From Niebla homalea (lineage: Eukaryota; Ascomycota; Lecanoromycetes; Lecanorales; Ramalinaceae): DNA of 64,000 nucleotides. The stretch's first letter is position 1, and every line of letters starts with the position of its first letter. Below the pieces are notes generated by a model. The model was given only the letters and a program-made list of their open reading frames with translations, had not been told where the DNA came from and did not search any database. The stretch spans positions 90,807-154,806 of the forward strand of contig JAHGAU010000046.1 in assembly GCA_019925105.1 (NCBI GenBank), written 5' to 3'. Shown here one piece after another: positions 11,866 to 23,758 of the stretch. Both the position numbers and the translations under genes were made by a program.

Positions 11866-12382
11866 TATTAACGTAAAAAAATTCCTTTACACTTAAAGAT
11901 TAATTAAAGCCTTTTATAAAAAGTATCGGGATAAGCCCGGATTATAAGCCGGAGATTTAATGGATATCATTATACTTTAAGTAGCCTTTAAGGGCTATTT
12001 TAAATATTTAAGTTAAATAACGATTTTTACGGGTATAAAACTTAATTTTATAGGCCGTATATTACGTCTTTATTAACCTTAAAAGCCTTTTAAGATAGCC
12101 TTATAATTCTTTAGAACCATTAAAGTAATTATTATTAATATTATTTACTTATATAAATTATACGCTTTTTTATTAATATAAATTTAATATATAAGGTAAA
12201 AAAACGGAAAAAATATTTTTAAAAAAGGGTAAATCATAAAAAACAATATTTATCCCGGAACCCCCCGGATGAAATCGCGTTTTAAGGCCTATTATAAAGG
12301 CCACCGCTATAATCCTACCCCTATATATTTATATTAATTATTTAATTACCGCCACGATACTACCTTTATAGTTCTTATATTA
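11866..12382 (+). pseudogene. pol: Gypsy pol 3' tail after the chromodomain
   Basis: This continues the frame interrupted at 6035. AAATTCCTTTAC leads into a run resembling LVKAFYKKYPDKPG, the usual sequence just after a chromovirus chromodomain. It then reads through a basic, stop-rich stretch (PGTPRMKSRF-like) toward the 54-bp repeats. It parallels 1620-2113 in the other copy, which allows RIP changes to be told apart from ancestral bases. Confidence 0.65.
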
Positions 12383-12518
12383 CTTACCCGGTTAATCAGT
12401 AACGGGTAAATAAGGTGATTTACGACTTTTATATTACTTACCCGGTTAACCAGTAACGGATAAGCTGGGTGGTAACCGGACCTTATTTTAGTTACCCGGT
12501 TAATTAATAATAGGTATT
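12383..12518 (+). repeat. 54-bp tandem repeats, second copy
   Basis: Units begin at 12383, 12437 and 12491 with the same 54-bp spacing as 2114-2249. The first two keep the TTACCCG ... CGGGTAA or CGGATAA arms, and the second also has an internal GGTTAACC. Less RIP-damaged than the other array, so closer to the ancestral unit. Confidence 0.8.
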
Positions 12519-12588
12519 GTAAGTTTAAAATTTTTTTTCCTTCTTAACGTATTTATAGGCTTAAAGGCGAGTTTTTCCAGGGGGGTAA

Positions 12589-12803
12589 TATTAGGATTTA
12601 AGGTTATTAATAATTTAAGAAAAAACCCTACCGGGCCTACCCCGGGCCAAGCCCGGGGTTAATCCGGTACCCAGGAGGGTTCCGACTGGGTATATCAGGG
12701 CCTTCGGCCCCTTCACTTTTATACCTCTGTACTTTAATATCTTTAATTATATATAATATACCCTTTGCCTTTCAACCACCCCAGAGGGGATTGCACTCTA
12801 ACA
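12589..12803 (+). repeat. Gypsy 3' LTR (215 bp)
   Basis: It starts TATTAGGATTTAAGG after the purine tract at 12579-12588 and ends CTCTAACA. The length and GC-rich core match the two other LTRs. The right half (CAACCACCCCAGAGGGG) is nearly unmutated. LINE-2 sequence follows at once, starting ATTACGTTATTGC, so the 5-bp target duplication would be ATTAC if the left end of the element could be seen. Confidence 0.8.
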
Positions 12804-13408
12804 ATTACGTTATTGCTTCTTTTACCTTTATATATATTTTAATTTCCTTAACCGTTTTTTATACTTTCCTTATTATTATTAAAGATATTATATTTATTAA
12901 TTAATTTAAGGTTATTTATATTAATATATAATTTAAGCTATATTTTAAATCTTTTTAAGGTTTATACGCCGTTATTACGTTAACGATCCTTTCCGTATTA
13001 AACTTTAAATCGATTGTTATCCTAAATCCCCGGTTTTTTTATATTATAATGCCTTAAAGTATTAATAATAAAAAATTAAACTTTATAATAATTATTAATA
13101 GCTCCTTTAACTTAATATAGTTAATTATATGCCCTTCTTTATTTTTATATATTATAATAAAAATTAAAGTTTCTTAATATAATATATTCCCCGGGTACGG
13201 ATATAACCCCTTTAAATAATAATATCGTAAATAACTTTATTTTATTAATTAACGGCGGTTTATATATATTATAAATATTTAAGTTATTTCTTAATTTTTT
13301 TTTATATAATTTAAAGTATATATATTTTTCTGCTATAATAAGTTACGTTTTAATTATTCATATTTAACCTTTTATTTATAAAAAAATACGTCCGGGTCGT
13401 TTCGTTTC

Positions 13409-13571
13409 TGTCAGGTACTGGAAGTACTGAAGTAAAATGTGGGTGTAATATGTATGATTATTATTTACCTAGTTATAAAGGTATGCAATATAAGTATACG
13501 CGACAAGTTACTATACCTTTTTAGGTGCTAGTGCCTGATAAGCTCTTAGTATATATACGTTATATATAATA
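13409..13571 (+). repeat. Left LTR of the small LTR element
   Basis: It begins TGTCAGGTACTGG and ends ATATATAATA, where the right LTR keeps CACATAACA. The first 90 bp are close to unmutated (CAGGTACTGGAAGTACTG) and the last 30 bp are strongly changed. The right LTR shows the opposite pattern. Confidence 0.85.
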
Positions 13572-13768
13572 AATATACCATAAAAAGAAAGACTGTTACG
13601 CCCTTATAATAACGGTAAGGTAGAAGTCCTTATTATAAAAGGTAGCTCCGGGGCCAGAGAATTAATATAGCTTATACTAAGTATACTAAGGAAGTAAAAG
13701 GAAGTAATAGTAGTTAAGTATTAAGGTTAATTATTAAGGGAAAGTTTGAAAAATCGAGAAACCGTAAG

Positions 13769-13845
13769 CCGGGTAGTTATCGCAATTTTACCCGGGAAAT
13801 AATCGTGGATTCAAGTATTTTATAAAAATTAAATCGCTTAAATCC
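13769..13845 (+). promoter_or_regulatory. Conserved twin hairpins in the leader of the small LTR element
   Basis: The first hairpin pairs CCGGGTA (13769-13775) with TACCCGG (13789-13795). The second pairs GGATTCAAG (13807-13815) with CTTAAATCC (13837-13845). The same two hairpins, with the same spacing of elements, recur at 43873-43950 in the related element, where the stems are better preserved. A role in RNA packaging or dimerisation is only inference from the position near the LTR. Confidence 0.55.
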
Positions 13846-15204
13846 GTAATCTCCGTAATTTAATTAAATAAGTTCTTTGTTACCGTAATAACGGTATTAT
13901 TCCAATATAGGTTTTAAAAGGATTATACGTTACCCTTTTTATTATAAAGGTAAGGCTGGTTATTTACTTAGTGTATACCGACGTATTCGTCTTATAGTAA
14001 GGGCTTAATTTTATCGTTTAATTCTAAAGTAAAGTTATTATCGCTATTATTGTAACGGAGATAATAAACCTTTAAAAGGTTAAATATAAAGAGTGCCTAA
14101 CGGCTGATATTATTAATAAGGCGATATTTATTGTTATCTTTAAACTGAGCCTTAAATTTATTAATATTTTAATAAAACTTAATATAACGTAATTTTAAAG
14201 GATTAAATTTATTCTTATTAAAGCCATAATATTTACCTTATTAAAGCTTCGATTTACCGTAATTATAGAAAGACTTATATTAATTGGGTTATTTAATATA
14301 TACGTCTATAATAAAGTTATTAAGGCTATTAATAAGGCGAATAAGTATACTTTATAAAAGGTTTTTAAAGCGATTAAAAACCATTTATAGAGATTATTAT
14401 TAGGTAAATTATTAAGTATTATTATTAATCCGGTAATATAGTATTATTATTTTATTTATAAAGGCTGTAGTATTCTTCTTATTTATTACGTCCTTATAAG
14501 TATATTTTATTATTATAAGTTATTTTAATAATTAATTCTGTAAAGTTTTAAACCGTTTTTTAAATATTAAATAAAGAAAATTTAAAGTACTTTAAACTAT
14601 AAGCGTCTCATGAATTATATTATTTAATTTAAAGATTTATTAATTATATGCTTTTTTAAGAAATTATCCTTATTATTAATAAAGTAAGTAACAATATTGC
14701 AAGACATAAGTTTTAATAATTTAATTATAGTAATACTTTAAAGTTAATCGATAAATTTGTAAATATTTATAGTATTATTAAAGTAGCCTATTTCATTAAT
14801 ACATTAACGGTTTAATTCGCTCGTTTTAATAAAAGAATATATTACTTTAATTTCCGCTTTTTATATATTTTTCTTTTTCTTTTTAATAAGGTTAAAGTTA
14901 ATGTTATTATTAAAAGGGGGCTTTATTAAATATAAAAGATTATAAAAACGTTATTCTTTAAGGTCTTTAAATAATAAGTATTTTTCTTTAAGTTTTATAA
15001 TTTTATATTTTAACTTTTAATTATTAAATTTAAGATCCTTAACGTTTTTAATAAGTTATAAAAATATTTTTTCTATTCTTTTTATATTATTTATTAAGAG
15101 TAAAAACCTTTTTATACCGTTATTTAAAAATAAAAATTATTCTTCCTTTAATTAAGGTATAGTTCGTTTACCCGTAAATAACGTTATTAATATAATAAGT
15201 TGAT
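13846..15204 (+). other. Internal region of the small LTR element, unrecognised
   Basis: AT-rich and stop-rich. The longest readable part, about 14300-14530, gives a run like KVFKAIKNHLQRLLLGKLLS that then becomes hydrophobic. I cannot tie it to a known gag or pol domain. Fewer RIP changes are seen up to about 13830, where CA and TG are still frequent. The right boundary is the target duplication of LINE-3 (15189-15204). Confidence 0.45.
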
Positions 15205-15211
15205 ATGAAGG

Positions 15212-16870
15212 ATGGCGATAAACAAAGGGACCCCAGAGGTCTAAAACGATACGTAGACGTATAGCTCTCGTAATAATAAAGGAAATATATTAAGTACGAT
15301 AAGTAAAAATAACGTAATAATAAAGAATAAGGTAATAAACGGGTAAGTAACTTATATTAATAGGAACGGCGATAACGTATACGGGTAATATAATAATAAT
15401 AAGCCGGATGATACTTAAAATAAATAAAGGAATTAAGGTTAATAAAATACGTATATTAAAATACGTAAAACGCGTAATAATAATACGGAGGTAATAAGTA
15501 TATAAGGGGGTAAAAAGGCCGGTACGGTATTAATAATAAAGGGTACGGGCGGGGGGAAGAGGTAAGAAAACCGCAATAAAAGTATTATTAAGGATATATA
15601 AAGGGGAAATAAGGTTAATAAAAAGGATAAAACCTTAAGGGATTAAAAATAAAAAACGGAGATGGTACGTCGCCCGGTAAGTAAGGGCGAAAGGGCGGTA
15701 AAGGAGGTAATAAAGGCCTTAAAAGGACTTTTTACGGTAATGTAAAAGGATATTATATTAAAGACTTAATTAATATTACGGATTAAGTTAAAAAGCGTAA
15801 AGGACTTTTATATAAAGTTAGGAATAAAGCTAAAGGAAATAAAGCGGTTATAAGGCTCTTAAGGGGCGGTAATAAGGGTATTAATAAAGGGTAAAAAAGG
15901 CGGTTTAAAATTAAATATATAAGGTGAAAATATAAAAACGGCGGCCTTTTAAATAAGAAAAAGCTGGATAATAAGGGTAATAAAAAAAATACCCGCAGTA
16001 GAGAATAAAGGGATAACGGAGAAAAAAGCGGCCGTATTAAGGAAAATAAGGATAATAATAATCCGCTTATTTAATAACGAAAAGAAAAACGCGGTTATAA
16101 AAATAAATCTATAATAATTAATAAAGGCTTTTAAAATAATAACGGAACCGTAAATAGAATAGATTATTATAAATATAAATTATAAAATAAGGATATCCTT
16201 CTTAATATAATATCTTTAAAAACGAAAAAAAGTTTAAGAAGGTTTAAAGTTTAAATTAATAAAAAAAAATATAAATCGGTTAAGGTTTTAAAATAGTTTT
16301 TTATTATCGTAATAAATAAAATATATTTAATATATTTTATAAAAGCTAAGAAAAAGGTTATATTAAAAAGTATAAAAAAAGAAAATAAAATATTTTATTT
16401 AAAGTTTAAAATTATTAATTATAAGTTTCCTCCGATAATAAAAGACTTAACTCCTTAAGATATATAAAGAAATATTTTACCGTTATATTAAGCGTAACGT
16501 TAATAAAAATATATAATAACGTCTTAAATAAAAAGATTATTAAAAAGGGATTTCTTAAAATTATTTAATTATAAAATAAAACGGCGGATATTTATTAATA
16601 TTTTAAATATTAAAATTATAAATATATTATTATAAAATACTTTAATATTATAAAATATACGGTTTATATTAAAAACTATAATACCTATAAGTATATAAAG
16701 TTAATAACTAAGGGACTTATAAAAAATATACTTAAATACGTTATATATAATAAGGAAGGATACTTAATATAGGATTTTAAATATATAATAAGAGTTAGGG
16801 AGATTAAACGTAAGGAAACCCGGGTAACCTTAAAATATAAAATTAATTAATTAAATAATAACAGAAAAAA
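15212..16870 (+). pseudogene. LINE-3 ORF1 with degenerate CCHC knuckles
   Basis: The ATG at 15212 is followed by GCGATAAACAAAGGGACCCC (MAINKGTPEV). Early residues are rich in Asn, Ser, Lys and Gly. Near 16590-16800 the frame shows spaced Cys-derived Tyr codons (TAT for TGT) followed by KYVIYNKEGY-like sequence and an IIRVREIKRKETR run. This matches the KCVNCGGxH...RE block at the end of LINE ORF1 proteins. The cysteines are mostly lost by G-to-A changes. Confidence 0.65.
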
Positions 16871-16904
16871 AAATAATAATAAATAAAGTAAAGAAAAAGA
16901 AGCT

Positions 16905-19900
16905 CCTTATAATCTTAATTTTAAACGCTGGCCGTTTTACGTTTTTAATAATAGCCAGGAAAATATTAAATTAAAAAGCATTTAACTTTAATAAAAAGTC
17001 CGGAACTTAAACGGGTATAGAAAAGGGAGCCCTTATAAAGGTTAATATATAATATATTAACGCTTTTAAGAATAATATAATATAACGTTTATAATAAAAA
17101 GATTAAAGTAATAATATTAATATTTAAGTTTAAAGAAGTTAAAAACGTTAATATTATAATAATATAAAAACTATTATATAACTTATATATATATTTATTT
17201 ATTAATTTAAAGGAAAGGTTTTATTTAAACTTTAAGGAGGATAAAATAATTAAAATATATTTCTTTATAAATAAATAGTTTAACGTAAATAATTAAGATA
17301 TTATTTATTATAATAAAAACCTTTATATATTCTATATTATAAAGGAAAAGGATTTAAAAGGCGATTTTAATATTTATAATATATATAACCTGCCGCCGGT
17401 TAATAAGGAAAGATTTTTTATAATATTATTACTTAAAAAGGTTTTAATTATTTTAAATAAATATATATTACTTAAAAGCTTTAACCTATATTATTATATA
17501 TAAAATAAAAAAGAATATACGATAAATTATATTAAATCGGATAACCTATTAATAACTATTATGTAAATTAACCTTTTATTATTAATAGTATAAAGGACTA
17601 TTATATAAAAAAGTTATAAAATTTAAATTATTAAAAAATTTAATTTTGAATACCGAAAAAACTATTAACGTAATTATAATATAAAAGCTATAAAAAAACT
17701 TAAAATAGAATTTAAATTATATACCGATATAAGTAACCTTAAATTAGACTATTAATATAATTTTATTATTATCAATAAGGAAAACGTAAAAAATAATTAA
17801 GAAAATAAAGGTTTATATAAAAGCGGAGGAAACGGTATATAATTTACGGACCTTCCTTAATTAAATAATAAAGACCGGATTAACCTTTTTATAAAATAAG
17901 TAATAAAAATATTAAATAAAATAATTAATAAAATAATTTTAATACTAAAACCTTCTTAAAGAGTTAAAACCTAATAAAATAAAGGGTATATAACCGTAAT
18001 TATGAAGGTAAAAAAGTTAATTAAGTAAGCTTTTAAATATAAAAATTAAGAAATATTTAATTAATTAAAGATTATTTAAAAAGAAAAAAAAGGATTATTA
18101 AAAAAAATTAAATAAATATACTTTTAATTTACGGTATATGATTTAACGGTTTTACCTCGTAATACTTAAAACTTAATAAAATATAATAAAGAATAAATTA
18201 AGAAATTAAAGTTTATTTTTAAATTCCCGTTTTTTAAAAAACTTAATAATATATTAATTAATACCTTTAACGGTAAAATTAAGGCCGTTAAAAAAGTATT
18301 TTTCTCCCCTCCGTTAAAAGTTAACTTAAACGATATTAATAACGTTATATATTTTAACCCCGTATTAATAAATAAAATAATAATATAAGATATAATAAAT
18401 AAAGCGATTAATAAATTAAAGAAAAATAAAGCCTTAAGGTTAAAGAAAACTCTTAATAAATTCTTATTAATAAGAACTTTACCGTTTAAAAAGGTTTTTA
18501 TTTACTTTTTTTAAGTATATTTTAATATTAATTATTATTTACGTAAATTTAAAAAAATAAAGATAATTATCGTTAAGAAATTTATTAAGCTAAATTAATT
18601 TAAAACAAAGTCTTATAAATTTATTATATTCCTTTATACGTTAAAAAAACCTTAAAAACGGTAATAACGAAAATCCTTAATAATTATATAAAGAATTACG
18701 GACTTCTCCCCGATTAATAAATAAAAATAAAAAGAAATTAATTAATAAAAATAGCCCTTAAAGGATTAATTAACGGCATATATATAATATAAAATTTTAA
18801 AAAGAAGTATATTATAAATTATTTTTTTTAATATTATAAATTTTTTTAATAAAGTAAATTATTAAAGGTTACTATATAACTTAAGGGAAAAAAGAATATT
18901 ACTTTTTTAATTAAATAAACGAAAAGTTTCTTAAGTAATTAAGTTACGTTAATTGACCTAAAATAAAAATTAAGCCTAATAAAGCCCGTTATAATAAAGA
19001 TTCCTTAAAGATTATTTATTTTTCCGGTATTGTTTTTATTTTTTAACAGTTTATTAATTAAAAAACTGATTAAGTTAAAAAAATTAAAGGTTTAAATTAA
19101 AACCTTTATTAATAACGTTTACCTTTTAACCTATAATCTTTCTATACGTATAAATTATTTGGAATTAAAATAAACTTATAAAGTTTATTTTCAGTAAATA
19201 AGAACTTATAAAATAAAATTTACGTTATATAAATATAAATTTATTTATATAATTAAGAGTTTAAAGTTATACGATATAATAACTATAATAAACTTAAATA
19301 AAATTATAATAAAGCCGGATATTAATATTAAAGTTTTTAATTTTTAAATAAATAAAAAGCTTAATTAAAAAAACTATATAAAAAAAGTTTGAAAGAAAAT
19401 AACTTTATAAGAAAAAAGCCTTATTTTTTTTACCGTATTAATATAAAAATTACGTTATAAAAAACCCGGATTATTTATTAAATTATAATAAAATTAATTA
19501 TAATATATATTATAACCGTTTAATATATATTTAAAAATACTCCGGGATATAAAAAAGAGTTTATTTAAATATTATAAAAAGTCCAGAATTAATATTTAAA
19601 AATGGTTAATAATACTTATAAAATAATTTTTATCCCGGTATTAAAGTTTAAGGTCTTTATACCGTTAATTAAGTTTTTATTAAATTAAATAATTACTTAA
19701 ATAAAATTAAAGAAATATATATACTTAATTATAATGATAAGAAACAGACGGATCCGTTAAAATTTTAATAAGCCTTAAGTTAAAAAGAATAAATTAAGGA
19801 TATTTATCTTTTTTTTATTAAAATAAAAGAAAAATAAATTAAGAAAAAAATTAACCCTATTAATATCCCGGAAATTAATTTAAGCGTATATAAATTCTTA

Positions 19901-20850
19901 TTAAATATAAAAAAAATTAAAATTAAAAGAATTTAAAGAATAAAAACTATAATAATTATTTTATAAGTTATAATAAAATAAATTAAATATTAACGAAAAT
20001 ATAAAGATTTTATATCTTAAGGTTATTATTATTTAATTTTTAATAATAAAAAGATTATTAATAAGTATTTTTATCGTTATACTATTATAAAAAAAAATAT
20101 ATTAATAATTTAACTCCGGACGGATAAAAACAATTTAATTTATTTCTTATTTATTATATATACCGCAAATCGGGTAAACGCCGAATATAAATACAAATAA
20201 AGAAAATAAAACGTTATATATATTTTTATTTTTTATTTATAAAAATTAAATTAAAATTTATAATAAAAGTTAATATTTATAATTACCGTTAAATATTATT
20301 TATAAAGTAAAATATCCGGGTAATTATTAAGTTTATAATATTTACCGGATTATTATTATAATTGAACTTTATTATAAAGATAAATAAGGTTATTAAAAAC
20401 CTTATAAAGAAGACCCGTTATTAATTAAAAAAGAAAAAAAAACGGAAACCAATTATATTAATTATATAAACCGGAAAGTATCTTTTATAACCGTAAGAAT
20501 ATAATAATAAATATTTATTAAAAGTTTTTAAAAAAGTTAACGATAATAATAATATAAAAAAGGTATATATTAAATACGTAAATATTAATAAAAATATTTA
20601 AAGATATTACGTAAAATTAAAATAATATAAATATATAAAAAAGCAGAAAAATAATAAGTTTAAAGATAACCTTTATAAGAATATAATCGTAATATTATAG
20701 ATTTTTTAAAGGAAGTTAAAAAGTAGGAAATATATAAATAAATTATTATTCTTTAAACGGCCGTTAATATTTTTTACCTTAAAAAATAAAGGGTAAAAAC
20801 TTGGTAAACGCCGGTTTTTACCTTAATATTATAAGTATCAGGTTTTTACG
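16905..20850 (+). pseudogene. LINE-3 ORF2 (endonuclease and reverse transcriptase)
   Basis: The endonuclease begins near 16915 (LILNAGRFTFLI for an LQLNAGR-type start), with VNIIIIQKPLYN at about 17145, the IxxQEP motif in mutated form. Reverse transcriptase runs from about 18480 to 19260. Its blocks are FKKIKIIIVKK, then SYKFI-LYTLKK (ancestral SYRPIxLLNTLGK), then IP-stop-RLFIFPVLFLFFN at 18995-19050 (ancestral PQGSPxSPxLFxFF), and FINNVYLL at 19105 (ancestral FxDDVYLL). I could not place an RNase H with confidence. Many in-frame stops. Confidence 0.75.
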
Positions 20851-20951
20851 GTTATTAATAAGGTTAAAAGGCCGCGTATTAAGGAACGCCGGAATTAACT
20901 TAGCTAGATCCGTAGTATGAATCAATCAATCAATCAATATAACAAGTTAAT

Positions 20952-21119
20952 TAAAAGCCGTTTAAAGGGATCGATAATTAAGTATTAAAGATTCTCGTTT
21001 AACGTAAGTATTAAGAATATTATACGTTTATTATCTATAAAATTAATACGAGAATAAAGGTAAAAATAGCTCTATATTAAGAGCATAATAAAAGGACTAT
21101 TATTATTATTATTATTATT
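20952..21119 (+). other. 3' internal remnant of the small LTR element, with a (TAT)n run
   Basis: It lies between the right target duplication of LINE-3 and the right LTR. It ends in a TAT trinucleotide run (about 21097-21119) directly against the LTR, where a purine tract would normally be. AATAAAAGGAC at about 21086 is the only purine-rich candidate. This again makes the strand of the element provisional. Confidence 0.5.
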
Positions 21120-21282
21120 TATTAGGTACTAGAAATATTAAAGTAAAATATAAATGTAACATATATGATTATTATTTACTTAGCTATGAAGGTACGTAAT
21201 ATAAGTATACGCGCCAAGCTACTATACCCCTTTGGGTGCTAGTGCCCGATAAGCTCTTAGCATGCGTACGTTGCACATAACA
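21120..21282 (+). repeat. Right LTR of the small LTR element
   Basis: It begins TATTAGGTACTAG (ancestral TGTCAGGTACTGG) and ends TTGCACATAACA. The left half is RIP-changed, while the right half (TGGGTGCTAGTGCCCGATAAG) is nearly intact. It is followed by the target duplication GTTTC at 21283-21287 and then by LINE-2. Confidence 0.85.
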
Positions 21283-21659
21283 GTTTCCCTTAAACGTTAA
21301 GTAAAACCTTTTATTTAAGTTAATTAAAAAGTAAATATACGGGCTATATAATAATTTTTATATCATTATAATATTAATATTTTTTATTTCTTTAAAATTA
21401 AATATAATAATATTATTTTAATTGCTTTTTTTTATATATGATATTATATTATTCTTAAAAATATTAATATATTATATATTAATTTCCGTTAAGACTTTTT
21501 TATTAATTTTTATCTAAGTTATTAACCTTTTCTTAAAGTTAAACGTTATTTATTCTGGCTTTTTACGGTTATTATTATCGCTTTAAAGCGGCCGGATTTA
21601 AGGATTAACTTTACGATAAGCTTCCTTTTTTTTTACGTTATTTATTATAACTTTTTATC

Positions 21660-23758
21660 CGTTTTTATTAAGTTAATTCTATTTTTATCTTTAGTTCGTT
21701 TTTGATTAATTTATTAATTTAACTTTATAAGAATTATACCGCTAAACCTTAATAACTATCCTAATCTTTTTACGTTTAATTTCCTTAGTCTTTACCGGGT
21801 ATTTCGGATTTCATATTGGATACCCGTTTTTCCCGTACGTTATATACTTATATACGTCTTTAATAAAGCCCTTATTTATTAGGTTTACGTATTTAAACGT
21901 ATTATATTCCTTAATACATTATATACTTTATACCGTTAAAATATCTTATAATAATATACCTGTAATTTTAATACTTAAAGTATTAATAAATATTTATTGC
22001 TTTATTTTATAATTAAATTAATTTAAGGGACCCTCTCTCCGTAATCCCCTTATTTAAGATATTATTATATATCTTTATTAACGTTATATTTAATATAACC
22101 GTAAAATACCTTTTTATTCTTCTTATGGTATCCGCTTTTTTTTTATTATTAAAGGAATCTTATAATTCTTAATTTCTAATTTGGAATAAAAAATTACGAT
22201 CTTTTTTTTATACGGCTTAAAACAAACTTTTTTTTTATTTTTATAAAATGCGTTAAATATATCTTATTTACCGTAATAATAAATAATTATCTTAATATCT
22301 TTATTATCTTAAATTTATTTTTACCGGTTTACGGTTTTAACTTCTTCAAGCTTTTTTTTACCTTTAAGGATATTATATTAAAGAAGATATTCCCGTTACA
22401 TGATTTGCGTATAATAATAATCTGCTCCGTTAATAATTCTCCTATTACCTTAAACGTTTTTATAAGTTATAAAGGGTTTATTTTCATAATAATATTCTTT
22501 TCTTTTTCGGTTATTAAACGGATTATTACCGATCTCGTTTTTTTGAATGCCGCCGTCTTCTTTTTAACTTATATTATCTTTTTTTCAGTTATTATATACC
22601 TTTTCTTTATAGAGTTCGCCGCTTAAGTTTTTCTTATTTAAGGGGCCTTTACCGTCGTCCCTTTATTTTATACGTTTACCCTTTAATTTTTATCTTTACC
22701 TTTTATTAATACCTTTATTACCACCTTTTAAGCTCCCTTTAATTACTTTAACTTTTTTAATTTTACTTTTATTTTCTTATAAAAGTCCTTTACTCCCCGT
22801 AACTTTACCTATAATATCGGTTAGGTCTTTAACGTAATAATTATTTATTTTATTGTAAATAATTTGATTGATTGATTGATTTATACTACGGATCTAGCTA
22901 AGTTAATTCCGGCGTTCCTTAATACTCGGCTATCTGGCCTTACTGGTAGCCGTAAAAAACCCGATATCCATAACGTTAAGAATAAAAACCGGTATCCACC
23001 CAGCCTTTACTTACGTCTTAAGGATTAAGAATATTTACGGCCATTTAAAGAGTAAGAATTTATTCATATGCTTTTTTTAAGAAAACCTATAATATTACGA
23101 CCGAATCCACTTAAGGGTTACCCCTGGACCTATTGCTTTTCCGTTACCTTACGGGTCTATCCAATGCTAAAATTTCAGAATTCCGATTATACCACTGAAT
23201 GTCCTCACCGATACGTGTGCTATTGCCACCTTATTCGTACTTGTAAATAATTTATTCAACGCTTTTACCGCTTCTTTTCTTATTTTAATTTCTTTATACG
23301 CTTAACGTACTATTTTTCTTATCTTCTGTCCTTAATTATTTATAAGTTTATCGTTTTTATTATCTTTATTTTTATTTTATATATTTTTAATATTATTAAC
23401 GTTACTTCCGTTTTATATATATCTATCGCTTTTTTCCCCCGTCGTTATTATTACTTTAATTTCTTTAACGTTTTTTTTTATTTATTATATTTTTACGTAT
23501 TTTACGTATCTCTTTACGTATATCTTATCGATTATAGTTTTTTCATTTAATATAACGGTTATTTATTAGGTTATTATTACGTTATTCATATAATTCCCTG
23601 TTACTTTTATTAATATAGGCCACTTATTTATATACTCCTTCGTTTTCGACCATTATATTACCTATACTTATCGTATTTAAGGCATTGGCCTTATTATTAC
23701 TTAATTTATACGTATGCGCATCGTTCTAGACCTCTGGGGTCCCTTTGTTCGTCGCCAT
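21660..23758 (-). pseudogene. LINE-2 ORF1, interrupted by LINE-4
   Basis: The start codon at 23758 is followed by GCGACGAACAAAGGGACCCC, identical in layout to the other copies. The frame is cut by the truncated LINE-4 (22866-23240) and by many stops. The forward 73-residue ORF at 22405-22626 and the 60-residue ORF at 23068-23250 are antisense frames over LINE sequence and are not genes. Confidence 0.6.
22866..23240 (-). mobile_element. LINE-4: 5'-truncated LINE (375 bp) inside LINE-2
   Basis: Only the last 375 bp of the family, beginning at the left with the GATT tail and the conserved TACTACGGATCTAGCTA block. The 13-bp target duplication is TTGTAAATAATTT (22853-22865 and 23241-23253). It has clearly more CA and TG than the long copies, which explains the antisense 60-residue ORF at 23068-23250. 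Its small size may have kept it below the RIP length threshold. Confidence 0.85.

Larger units (their letters stand above)
2334..12803 (+). mobile_element. Ty3/Gypsy chromovirus, degenerate, split by LINE-1
   Basis: The parts are: LTR 2334-2549, leader and unassigned 5' region 2550-3694, a reversed pol fragment 3695-3845, pol 3867-6024, then LINE-1 (6036-11854), then the 3' end 11866-12588 and LTR 12589-12803. Without LINE-1 the element is about 4.6 kb, short for an autonomous chromovirus. The N-terminal reverse transcriptase, including the catalytic YxDD region, is absent. LINE-2 sequence begins immediately at 12804, so the Gypsy array probably inserted into LINE-2. The missing 3' half of LINE-2 would then lie left of the window. 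Confidence 0.75.
15205..20935 (+). mobile_element. LINE-3: full-length LINE, sense orientation
   Basis: 5731 bp, from a 7-bp leader before the ORF1 start to an ATCAATCAATCAATCA tail. The target duplication is AATATAAYAAGTTRAT (15189-15204 and 20936-20951), with two differences that are each a C/T or G/A change, as expected if RIP hit the two copies separately. It lies inside the small LTR element. This is the easiest copy in which to read domain order, and it was used to set approximate ORF limits in the others. Confidence 0.9.
13409..21282 (+). mobile_element. Small LTR element (163-bp LTRs) with LINE-3 inside
   Basis: LTRs at 13409-13571 and 21120-21282 are both 163 bp. The element is flanked by a perfect 5-bp duplication GTTTC (13404-13408 and 21283-21287). 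Without LINE-3 it is only about 2.1 kb, with about 1.8 kb between the LTRs. I recognise no reverse transcriptase, integrase or protease in it, so it looks non-autonomous. A related element starts at 43349. Orientation is provisional: it follows a shared leader-like hairpin block near the left LTR. Confidence 0.8.
12804..21630 (-). pseudogene. LINE-2 ORF2, N-terminal part, split by LTR element
   Basis: ORF2 begins near 21630, by the conserved GCGGCCGGA block at about 21589. It continues to 21288, jumps over the LTR element, resumes at 13408 and runs to 12804. Only the endonuclease-side portion is present. The split site can be restored in sequence order because the 5-bp duplication GTTTC is seen on both sides of the inserted LTR element. 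Confidence 0.55.
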
